From Wurfbainia villosa (taxonomy: Eukaryota > Streptophyta > Magnoliopsida > Zingiberales > Zingiberaceae): 64,000 nucleotides of DNA. A program made the translations under genes and the position numbers. The stretch is taken from the NCBI GenBank assembly GCA_025175895.1, contig CM045989.1, forward strand, positions 124,013,272 through 124,077,271, in the 5' to 3' direction. A model generated the notes under the pieces. The model was not told where the DNA came from. It worked only from the letters and a program-made list of their open reading frames with translations, and made no database searches. Below are positions 1-8,835 of the stretch, piece after piece. Within the stretch, counting starts at the first letter, position 1. Every line of letters starts with the position of its first letter.

Positions 1-37
1 TGTGGATAGAATGTTTTAGCATTACTATACCACAGAC
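1..37. other. Left flank of element A
   Basis: These 37 bases are all that is seen to the left of the outermost insertion. Bases 33-37 (CAGAC) pair with 54033-54037 (CGGAC) as a target-site duplication with one mismatch. The flank is therefore presumably the other half of the Ty3/gypsy remnant that resumes at 54033, but it is too short to identify by itself. Confidence 0.5.
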
Positions 38-469
38 TGTTATGGCAATCAACCCGTGATATGGTTTTGATGTGTGTGGCAAAGGGTTTAAGTTAGGATG
101 TTTGGATTTGATATGTGCGTTGGAGTCTTGCAGAACTTAGTAATTCGCACATGGAGCATTGGCGAGTTTCACCTCTCATGACTCGGTCCTTGACTCAGTG
201 AAGGATAGCTTTGTGGAAGCCATGTGCTTGGAGCATCCGAGGGACCGTCGGACGAGGAGATTGGAGTGAAGCTGGAGGAAGTAGACTTCAGGGCGAGACG
301 CAAAGGATGGCGTTGCAAAGCCGTGCGCTTGGCGCATCCGAGGGACATAGTCAGACGAAGACAACTTCAAAGTCGAAGGACTCCAAGGGATGAGAGTGAG
401 CGAATATTACCCGGGAAGGGGTAGTGCACTTAGGTGGAACTTGGCCAATTGACTAAGTGTCGGATGGGA

Positions 470-810
470 TTTTCCGACACCAGTCGACTGCCATGTAATG
501 GTAGTCAACTACTCTAAGTCGACTGTGACTCGACTAGTGTTCGAGTTCGGTTCATGTGCCAATAGTCGACTGCCATGGATTCACAGTTGACTGCGAGACC
601 ACCAATCGACTGATGAAGGCATCAATCGACTGGTCGCAAGGGTTTCGGGCACAGAATGGAGTGTCCGCTTCCGGCACTCGACTGATAGCTCCATCAGTCG
701 ACTGATGGCAAGGTCAGTCGACTGATGTGGGAGCCGTTGGATGGAATCCAACGTGGAAGCAGCTGTTATTGGGCAATGACTACGGGATCAGTCGACTAAT
801 CGGGGCATCA
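470..810. repeat. Palindrome array CAGTCGACTG in LTR A (U3)
   Basis: The self-complementary word CAGTCGACTG, usually extended to CAGTCGACTGATG, recurs at irregular spacing. Exact cores lie near 480, 563, 682, 715 and 789. Decayed copies such as CAATCGACTGG and CAGTTGACTGC are mixed in. The array ends about 45 bases upstream of the TATA box, which is where LTR enhancers usually sit. Binding by a dimeric factor is inference. Confidence 0.7.
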
Positions 811-853
811 ATCGACTGGTCTTGTGTCAACGGGAAAAAACCCCCTCTTCCTC

Positions 854-859
854 TATAAA
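854..859 (+). promoter_or_regulatory. TATA box of LTR A
   Basis: TATAAA lies inside the 14-base inverted repeat CCTCTATAAAGAGG, downstream of the palindrome array and upstream of the transcribed leader. The 3' LTR keeps the same element at 53621. Confidence 0.65.
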
Positions 860-1268
860 GAGGAGGGGCGAGGGCCTTTGGGAGGCTAATATTCATGCTC
901 TAAGCTCTCCCAAAGAGCCCTAAAGGTTTTCCATCTTCTTACTTGAGTTTATTTACATCATAATTGTAAGAGGAGTGATTCTTGTGTAAAGAGGTTACCT
1001 TCACCTAGCTTGGTGCAAAGGAGAGATCTAGTGGATAGATTGAGGCGTGATTCACCTTGGACGAATCGAACCGTGGATTAGCGGCGAGGCCATGAACCAC
1101 GTTACATCCCTTGTTATCATTGTTTGGTATCTTGCTTATCTTTATTGTTGTTTAGTTGTATATTCCGCTTGCGTTAACGATAGTTGTAGACGATCAACGA
1201 ACGACTTCCATCTACGACGAAAGAAGGCTATTCACCCCCCTCTAGCCGGCCACCATCGACCCTACAAG

Positions 1269-1281
1269 TGGTATCAGAGCC
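1269..1281 (+). other. Primer binding site of element A
   Basis: TGGTATCAGAGCC starts two bases after the LTR end and is complementary to the 3' end of plant initiator tRNA-Met, the standard copia primer. Confidence 0.9.
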
Positions 1282-1329
1282 AAGGCACTTATTGAGGACT
1301 AACCGCCGCTACAAGCACTATATCAAGAG

Positions 1330-2411
1330 ATGGTCGACTCTAACATTCATCCGCCAAAGTTCGAGGGGAAATTCGCTTGGTGGAAGAAGCGAATGGAGGT
1401 ATTTTTCGAAACCGATTTCGAAATTCTATTAATAATGGAAAATGACTTCGAAATACCTAGGAATGAAGAAGGGGAGCCATTGGAGAAATCAAGGTGGAGT
1501 AAGAGGCAAAGGGAAGAGTACTTGGCGAACTCAAAAGACAAACATCACCTCTACAACATACTCCCCCAACAAGAAGTGAATCGGATAGGGGAATGTGCTA
1601 GTGCCAAGGAGATGTGGGAGAAACTCATAGAGATTCATGAAGGCACATCCGAGGCCAAGCTAGCAAGGAGAGATGTACTTCGCTCCCAACTATCCAATAT
1701 CAAACTTGAAAAGGGAGAGAAAGTAAAATCCCTACACTCTAGGTTTAAGGAAATTCTAACCGATTTGACAAGTGTAGGGGAAAAGCTCTCCAATCGGGAT
1801 ATGGTAATGAAGGCTATAGATGCCTTTCCCCAGTCCTCAAGATGGAGCTCAATGGTGGACTCTTTTTACATCTCCAAGAACCTAGAAGTTAGCACCTTGG
1901 AGGAATTCTTCTCAACTATGGAGCTCCATGAAACAAGGCTCGAAGGAGTAGTAGAAGAGCCAAAACTTCAACCATTAAGGGGAGTGGCACTATTGGCCAA
2001 CAAGAGGAAGAAGAAGATGAAGACTTCCTCCTCCTCCGATGAAGCATCCTCCTCCTCCTCCGATGAAGCATCCTCCTCCTCCTCCATGGATAGCACGGAA
2101 GAAGCATACATGGTAAAGAAGGTAAGATGTGCTTTGAAAAATTTTAAATTTAATAAATCTAATGATAGAAAGAGAAGACCCAGGGGGAAGGTAATTTGCT
2201 ACAATTGCCAACAAGAGGGACACATAAGGGATAATTATCCCCTCTTGAACAAGAGCAAAGAAGAGAGGAGAAAGAAAGAAGAAAAGAAGAAGAAGGAAAG
2301 CAAGAAGAAGGAAGAGGAGAAGAAGGTCAAAGAAAAGGGGAAGGCCAAGGCACTAAAGGTAAGGACATGGGATGACCCCTCTTCATCATCATCATCATCG
2401 GAAGAGGAGAA
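1330..2411 (+). pseudogene. gag: gag of element A, N-terminal part (split by element B)
   Basis: This frame opens at the ATG 49 bases after the primer site and is clean up to the B insertion at 2412. Residues about 50-200 resemble the UBN2/Ty1-copia gag capsid region (LLxxLPxxE-like turn, ExWEKL, LRSQLxxIKxxxGE, LHSRFKE, SSRWSSMVDSF). Ser/Asp-rich runs follow near residue 235, and a zinc knuckle sits at about 289-302. The knuckle reads CX2CX4HX4Y, so the last ligand is lost. A Lys/Glu-rich tail follows. The frame resumes at 50791 once B and one GAGAA copy are discounted. The product would be the capsid/nucleocapsid polyprotein that packages element RNA. The apparent C-terminal extension to 2442 is LTR B sequence. 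Confidence 0.85.
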
Positions 2412-2514
2412 TGTTGGTGCAATCGGCCCAGGTCACGATTGACCAGGACTCGAGCTTGGCTCGAGAGATGTTTTGATGTTAGACAAAAACGTATGACAAT
2501 GTAATTGTCATGGT

Positions 2515-2705
2515 AAAGTCCAAGTGGGACACTTGGCATTTGGGAAAGTCCAAGCATGAGTCTTGGCATGAGAAGTCCAAGGGGTTTGATATTGGCTGCG
2601 TAAAGTCCAAGCGGGAGTCTTGGCAGCATAAGTCCAATGATTGGCGGCGTAAAGTCCAAGCGGAGTCTTGGCGGCGTAAGTCCAATGTGCCTTGGCGGTG
2701 TAGAC
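2515..2705. repeat. Tandem hairpin units in LTR B
   Basis: About seven units of 21-30 bases follow the pattern AAGTCCAAG-N5-8-CTTGGCRGC. Within most units CCAAG and CTTGG are inverted repeats, so each can fold as a small hairpin. The 3' LTR array (49545-49755) has one more unit near its start. Confidence 0.75.
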
Positions 2706-2894
2706 ACTGTTAGCATGACATAGCCGATGGAAGCACCTGAAGGCTAGCGCGATGGATGAACAAGTCATGGATGACTTGGAGGGATCCGAGAGGCATATGG
2801 CTGATGGAGGTGGCTAGAAGGCTTAGGTCTAGACTAAGGGTGGTCTAGCAAGTATGGGGGCATCATACTTGGCTAAAACCTCATGTTTGAGGTG

Positions 2895-3240
2895 TGCCAG
2901 TCGACTGATGCCATGTGGCAGTCGACTGGCGTAATCAACTAGGGTTTGACTGTGGGAATTGCCCTAGTAGTCGACTTCCATAGGTGGGCAGTCGACTGAT
3001 TGTCCGAGCAGTCGACTGATCATGTGATCAGTAGACTGATGCTCAGATTTTGGGGCACAGAATGGAGTCTCACTTGACTGCTGGGATGAGCAGTCGAGTG
3101 ATGCTTGATCAGTCGACTGATGCTTATGATCAGTCGACTGATGTCCTAGCCGTTGGATTTTTCCAACGTGGATTACACCGTTGTCTCACAGCAACAGTGT
3201 GATCAGTCGACTGATGGTCCCGAGCAGTCGACTGATCGAC
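2895..3240. repeat. Palindrome array CAGTCGACTG in LTR B
   Basis: About ten exact or near copies of CAGTCGACTGATG lie upstream of the TATA box, as in LTR A, although the remaining LTR sequence differs between A and B. Confidence 0.7.
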
Positions 3241-3262
3241 TTTTTCCAGCACAGGTTGAAGC

Positions 3263-3269
3263 TATAAAA
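3263..3269 (+). promoter_or_regulatory. TATA box of LTR B
   Basis: TATAAAA occurs in GAAGCTATAAAAGGAGCTC. In the 3' LTR this site reads GACTAAAAGGAGCTC (about 50288), so the TATA motif is lost there. Confidence 0.6.
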
Positions 3270-3759
3270 GGAGCTCGTGATGGAGAAAAATGTATCCGGT
3301 TTTTGAGAGCTTTAGGGGTGATTTGTTGCTGCAAATCAGATCTCTAAGTGCTAATCAAATAACCAAGCATTCAAAAAATCAAAAGCAAGATTTGTAAAGT
3401 TTTTCTTTACTTGTCTTTTATATAAATTGTTGTAATTGCTTGTTTTAGTTTCTTACTGTTGTAAGATTACTTGTAAGAGGTTTGTCCGCCTCCGACTTGT
3501 GTCGAGAAGGAGTGTTTATCATAGTGGTGTGTGATTGGCATCGCTAGGGTTCGTACGAACCCAATCCGTGGAGTAGGAACCATTCGGTTCCGAACCACGT
3601 TAAATATTTATGTTTGCGTTGTTGTTTATTTTGTTATTGCTTTCATTACTATTCTGCTGCGCGCTAACGAAATTGTAGAGACAATCACGATCGAATTCCA
3701 TCTACGAACGAACACTACGCTATTCACCCCCCTCTAGCTTCCAAATGATCTCCAACAAT

Positions 3760-3772
3760 TGGTATCAGAGCC
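3760..3772 (+). other. Primer binding site of element B
   Basis: TGGTATCAGAGCC lies two bases after the LTR end and is complementary to initiator tRNA-Met. Confidence 0.9.
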
Positions 3773-3824
3773 CAGGGCTCTTCTACGGATTAATAACCCG
3801 GAGTCAAGACACTAGAGGAACAAG

Positions 3825-5483
3825 ATGGAATCCCAAGACAAGCTTGGATGGGACATCAACACTCCACCGCCGTATGATCGAGAAGACTTTTCGGTGTGGA
3901 GAACAAGAATGGAGACATTCTTGATGATGGATATAGAGGATTGGTTCATCCTCGTAGAAGGTTTTGAACCTCCTCGGGATAGGAATGGACAAGTCCTCAA
4001 GTTGAAGAAATGGACTCAAGAGCAATGACAAAAATTCAAAACCGAAGCCAAGGTAACAAAACTTTTAGAAGATTTGATACCTAATGATGTTTTGTCTAGG
4101 CTAGGTGAATATCTTGATGCCAAGGAGCTATGGGACAAATTAGCCAAGTTCAATGAGAAGCCCCACTTGGCACAAGTAGAAGAAGATAAGGAAGAGGATG
4201 AAGAGAGTTCATCATCCTCAAGAGCAAGTGAGGAATCGGAAGTTGAAGAGGAGTTAACTTCCGGATCGGTGGAAAAAGAAGTAGAAGACACCTCCACCTC
4301 TAGGATTGAGGGGGAGGAAAGAATTTCCACTCCGGAGCAACAAGAGGAAGCTTCGACATCTAGTCAAGATGAAGAAGCTCCAATTCCGGCACCTACCACC
4401 ACCATAGGTAACTCAAGCATGTCAATTGTAAATAAAAATCATATAATATGCTTTGAGTGTAGGAAATCCGGACACTACAAAAGTAAGTATCCGAAAAGAG
4501 TTAAGAAGTCTCCTTCGGCACCAAAAGTCAATGAAAAAGTCAAGGATGCCGGTGTCCCCACCAAGAAGAGCAAGGAGCACGTGGTGTACTTCAAATGCCG
4601 ACAACCGAGACACTATAGGAGCCAATGTCCTAGAAGAAAGGAGGGAGCTTCACAAGTAGGGGGAGTCTCTAAGACTAACCCTAAGGTATATTTTCATAAT
4701 GCTCATTCTTTAAATTCTAAGCAAAATCATGCTAGAATTAATTCAAATAACTTTGCTATTACTCATGAATCAAAGCATGCTAGGAATGATAACTCTAGGT
4801 CTATTTTAAAGAAGGAGAAATTTGGGACTAATGTCCCTAGAAATGTCATTCCTAAGAAAATAATTAAGAAAATCGAAAACCATTTAGGTATCAATCCCAA
4901 TAAGGGTAGACATATGTCTAAAGTGAATGGTAATGCCCAAAAACCTAATCAAAAATTATTTGGGCAATTAGAGTTAGAAAATCAAGCCTTGAGGTCAAGG
5001 TTTGAGAAATTGGAAAAGACCCTTGCAAATATGCAAAATCAATTTAAAGGGTCAAAGTGTCAAACTCTAGGATCTAAAAGTCAACAAAAAGGGTGTAAGA
5101 GGCAAGAATCATCTAGGAGACAAGGTTTGAGTCACAAACCTATGTATAAGAAAGTAATGCCTACTTATCACAATGTTCCATTTGATTATGGAACTAAACC
5201 TAGGTCTAGGAAGACCAAGGTCAATAGGGAAGTCATCCCTAAGGTTGACCAAAGGTTGTGCCTAGCGGCTAGGGTTTCAAGGAAACCTAGGGAAGCCACT
5301 AAGAAGGTTGCAAGGGGAGTTACACCTAGAGTTAATCATAGCAAGACCCAAATGACCAAGGCTAATAAGCCTAGAATGGTCATTAGGAAGATATCTAGGG
5401 AGGTTATCCCTAAGGAATACCTAATTAACCCTAGGAGCTCAAATAGATTTTGGGTTCCAAAGAGCGTGATTGATTCACGTTAA
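3825..5483 (+). pseudogene. gag: gag of element B (one in-frame stop, capsid region shortened)
   Basis: The frame opens at ATG 3825 with the usual gag start (a DxFSVWRxRMETFL segment near residue 25). It meets one in-frame TGA at 4026 and then stays open to TAA 5481. The capsid part is abbreviated: it passes from KELWDKLAKFNE directly to an acidic/Ser-rich stretch, without the LRSQL and LHxRFKE segments seen in A, C, D and E. Two zinc knuckles follow near residues 208 and 253. Each has lost one cysteine to tyrosine, the last ligand in the first knuckle and the first ligand in the second. The C-terminal half is a long basic Lys/Arg/Asn-rich region ending in FWVPKS, just short of where protease begins in autonomous relatives. 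Capsid/nucleocapsid function is inferred, and the protein is probably no longer functional. Confidence 0.85.
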
Positions 5484-6714
5484 ATGGGTTAGAATGTGCC
5501 AACCTTGATTGGATGGGTAGTTAACTCAACCATGGTAAAGGTGTCACTTTAGGTTATTTTCAAGGTTATGGTTACCTTGGAAATACATTTGAGCTTTAAT
5601 CCTAAAAGATTTTAGAATGTGCCAATATATTTTTGAAATCATGAAAATCAATAAAATTGGCACAATCTAGATTTAGAGGTCATAGTGTGTCACTTTGATC
5701 TTTGACACACTTTAGGAATCAATGTATCAAGAGAAGTGTGTTTAAGATGTAGAAGTTACATCAAGAGTGATACTCAAGTGCCACACACCTTGATGTCTTG
5801 CACTTACCATGCTTCATGTGTTTCACCATGTGTTTGTATGGAAGGAATGTCTAGGGTGGATTGCATCTCACAAAACAAGTCTTTTACCTTGATTGTGTAT
5901 TTCAACACTTAGAAAGGGTGAGATGTTAGGATTTTAAAACCATTGGATGTTAATGTTTGCTAAAATGAAATAAAATATCAAAATACATTAACGAATAAAT
6001 GAACATAAGCATAATATCAATATATTCGATATACAAGATTAAACATGAGAAAATGAAATAAGTTGGATAAAGAAATCGAGATTGAATTTGAATCTGAAAT
6101 CGAGATCAATCCTGATTATCGATCGGTGATCATCTTGTAGTCGCGATCACGATCGTCCGATGAGTCGATCTTGTTTCAGACTCATTGTTTGTACATCGAT
6201 CGTGATGGGATACATCGATCGGATCATTCATCGAGCGGAGGATCATCGATCCGAGTGCTCGGCGGTCAGTGGTGATCGATCGCATCGATCGTGATATTCT
6301 TGTGTACGACACGAAGACTCTGATCGATTCCGAGCGAGCGATCACGGTTCGGTAAAACCGCTCATAAGCCGCGATCGATCGATGATCGCATATCGATCGA
6401 CGATCAAGGCGTCGCAATTTTATAACGCCGAACCGCTAGGGTACGACGTCTTCATGCATCGATCCTTCGCTTCTTCCTCCTCTCCGATCGCTGCTGCCTT
6501 CTCCGACCAGTGTTTCTGACCGTGCCGGTCACCCAAGCCTTAGGTTTGGTAGCTAAGCTCTTCCACTCGCATTTTCACTCATCTCAAAACCCTAATCCAC
6601 TCATTTCCAGCGATTTTTTCCCTTTTCGATTAGGGTTCCGGCGATCCAGTGCTCCGACAAACTCTCCGGCGGTCTTTTCTGCGATATCCGAGTATTCTCT
6701 CATCATCCCTCTAA
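5484..6714 (+). other. Pol-less spacer and candidate internal promoter/leader of element B
   Basis: No coding region is seen. After gag comes AT-rich sequence, including a GAGATGTTAGGATT stretch near 5930 that also occurs as GAGATGTTAG in A and E after their last pol or gag frame. Positions 6095-6425 form a dense CGATCG/GATC-rich block. Positions 6430-6714 look like a plant gene leader: TCTTCC/CTCC-rich, with the telo-box-like AAAACCCTAATCC at about 6586. It leads straight to the candidate start at 6715. Confidence 0.5.
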
Positions 6715-6725
6715 ATGGTGCCAAA
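6715..6725 (+). CDS. Envelope-like gene of element B, exon 1 (11 coding bases)
   Basis: An ATG with three codons and two further bases is followed by a GTAAAA splice donor at 6726. The matching gene in element E (27801-27811) also has exactly 11 coding bases before a GT donor, in the same phase, which is the main support for this call. The intron would run from 6726 to 15300. Without element C it is only 111 bases. Splicing is predicted, not shown. Confidence 0.55.
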
Positions 6726-6808
6726 GTAAAATTTTCTTACTCTAAAACCCTAATTTTTCTTTCCATTATAATCTATTATAATCTAATCGTGCATTGGTTC
6801 CCTTGCAT

Positions 6809-7877
6809 TGTTGGATCGATTTGAGCGCTAGAGGGGGGGGGTGAATAGCGATAAGAAAAAACTTTTCGTAATCGTTCGAATTGGCACGAGTAAACACAGC
6901 GGAAAGATAGCAATAAATAAATAAAAACACGAGGGGTTTTTACTTGGTTCGTAGCCTACGGCTACTACTCCAAGGCCCTAATGGTCCTTGACCACGCACG
7001 GAGGGCAAATATTAAACGAACTCCTTCTCGATAGAGATAGGAGTTAAGCGAATACAAAAACTCAATAAAGATTCAAGGTAGAGGGACACTCCCCCTCTCC
7101 TTGATATGATTTAAAGCTTGAAAATAAAGACAACTTATACAAAATTAAAGATTATACCGACGACTTCAAGGATTGGAGGTTGAACCTTTAGTCGTCGTCT
7201 CGGCAGCGCTTCGTCGTAGGGATGTCGGAGAGTCGGAGCGTATCGGAAGCACTTGGAAGCTTTTGAATTGATGAAAAACCCTAGGTTTGGCCCTCCTTTT
7301 ATAGCCTTTAAGCCCCTCAACGAATGGGTCTTCAACCAATCACAAATGGGCACAAAACTCCTTGAAAAATGGTGATAAAGCTTGACTCTCGAGGTGATTT
7401 TGACCACCGGTTGAATCGGCGGTTGAATCGCCACGGTTGAACTGGCGGCTTGAATCGGCAGCCACGATTTTTGACTACAAAAGGAGTTTAGCTCAAAATA
7501 CACGTGAATTCGACGGCCACTTGCCGTCCGATCTCAACATAGACCTTCCATGGGAAGTCTTGGGTTGGATCGTCGCCTAAGGACGTCCCCGTACAAAGGA
7601 CACGACCTCACTTACGCTTGCACACACGAGCTTACCTCGATACTTACTTGTCTCTTTTGCTTCCGGCCTTCCACTCGATTCCTTCGGCTCCCTCCGAAGT
7701 AACTCGAGTGTCGCCCGACCACCGCGGCTTCCTCCGGGTGTCGCTAGCCTTCAGCTCCAGCATTGAGACTTTTCTGCACACTTGATTTAGCTCGTGAGAT
7801 AACAATATAAGCTTAACTTTGTATCGCTTTGCTATAATCAAAACATAGGTTCGACTTAGGTGCCCATCGCACCAACA
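6809..7877 (-). repeat. 3' LTR of element C
   Basis: Nearly identical to 14199-15267. On the minus strand it starts TGTTGGTGC and ends with the C-run block before GATCCAACA. A TATAAAA is read on the minus strand at 7297-7303. Both copies contain long minus-strand open frames (7135-7503 and 14521-14856) that are LTR sequence without family resemblance. Confidence 0.92.
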
Positions 7878-7890
7878 ATCTCCCCTTTTG
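7878..7890 (-). other. Polypurine tract of element C
   Basis: On the minus strand CAAAAGGGGAGAT directly adjoins the 3' LTR and would prime plus-strand DNA synthesis. It has four Gs where the other elements have five. Confidence 0.8.
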
Positions 7891-8835
7891 ATTTATGGCA
7901 AACCCACATACAAGCAAGCATGAAGAATAATAATGTGCATGAGAGAAAAAATGAAGATTAAGTTGGAGTAGTAAGGATTTTCTTCAAGTACTCCCCTTGA
8001 GGAAACCTCCCCTTGACCGAGGGTGAGTCTTTGAAGAAAGACCTTAATCCTCCCCTTGAGGGTTGCTTTAAGTAATTAACATTACTTAAAATTAGCTTTA
8101 GTAAAACGCTTTAAAATTAGCTTTAGTAAAACGCGTTTTAGTTAAGCCCTTTCTCCCCTTAAGTAAAACACTAACGACATAAATAAGTTAAGAATTCTCT
8201 TAACTTGGCCTTTTGTCAAAAGTTAAATAAGTTCTCAAAACCTAAAGTTAACTTTTGGTTTAAACATGAAGTAAGAGTTAAGTTATCAAAAAATTTGAAA
8301 AAATTTGACCCCTTAACTTTGGCCTTTTTCTCACCCTTTTAGATATCGAAAAGAGTAAGGGGTGTGGAAATCAAAATAATTGCTAAATTTAAAGTCCAAG
8401 CATGTTCCACATTTTTTATTAAAAAAATAGTATATTGAAAATAAGCTCATCTATGAAATGTTCGACTCATATTTGGCTTGATTGATATGAAGGATCAACC
8501 AGTCCTGAGTGCTAGTATGTATGATTATACTCCATGGTTCATAGCGATGCACTAGCTCTACATCCGAACTGTGAGTAAGGTCCTAACATCTCACGCCCAT
8601 CTACGTAAGTACACAAACACATTAGTCCTATGTGTTGTGAGATGTATTGGCTCCTTAAATCTATAGGTGCATGATATCTAAGGTATGACCTATGCTAGTT
8701 TCATGAAAAAGTAAGAAATAGTAGTAATATAATTTGCAAAACCTATTCTATTACGCACATGCCTAATTTTCAGTCTCAAGAGACTAAATTCGCTCGGGTA
8801 GTGGTTTAGTAAATATGTCCTAGGTTAGACTTGAG
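7891..8835 (-). other. 3' noncoding region of element C
   Basis: No gene is seen. Between RNase H and the polypurine tract this holds AT-rich sequence with several CTCCCCTT motifs (minus-strand AAGGGGAG) at about 7990-8160, which resemble decayed extra polypurine tracts. It also holds the CATCTCACG... block shared with D. Confidence 0.6.

Larger units (their letters stand above)
38..1266 (+). repeat. 5' LTR of element A
   Basis: This 1229-base direct repeat matches 52807-54032 nearly end to end. It opens TGTTATGGCAATC and closes CGACCCTACA. Positions 470-810 hold about a dozen exact or near copies of the palindrome CAGTCGACTG. A TATA box follows at 854, and a CTATTCACCCCCC block lies near the 3' end (about 1228-1242). 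Many differences between the two copies are C/T or G/A, as expected for an old methylated repeat. Confidence 0.93.
2412..3757 (+). repeat. 5' LTR of element B
   Basis: This 1346-base repeat begins TGTTGGTGCAATCGG and ends CTCCAACA. It holds a tandem array of CCAAG/CTTGG hairpin units (2515-2705), a CAGTCGACTG array (about 2895-3240) and a TATA box at 3263. The 3' copy differs by one extra hairpin unit and by a rearranged block around the TATA box. Confidence 0.92.

Noticed and set aside
470..810. CRISPR-like array of CAGTCGACTG words
   Set aside because: Spacing is irregular, repeats are short and variable, and the setting is a plant LTR, so it is not a CRISPR array.
1269..1281. tRNA-like sequence TGGTATCAGAGCC
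   Set aside because: Only complementary to the 3' end of initiator tRNA-Met, with no tRNA body around it. It is the primer binding site.
1916..2223. Minus-strand open frames rich in Arg, Ser or Gly opposite A gag
   Set aside because: They are the antisense of Ser/Asp-rich gag codons (TCC and GAT repeats) and show no family pattern.
2327..2768. Minus-strand frames across the start of LTR B, and the similar ones at 20873-21216, 42262-42605 and 49510-49822
   Set aside because: They are translations of the tandem hairpin array and appear in every LTR copy, so they are repeat artefacts rather than genes.
6130..6417. Arg/Ser-rich minus-strand frame
   Set aside because: Composition comes from the CGATCG-rich block and it has no protein-like features.
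7135..7503. 122-residue minus-strand frame, repeated at 14521-14856
   Set aside because: Lies wholly in the C LTRs, is present twice only because LTRs are duplicated, and resembles no known family.
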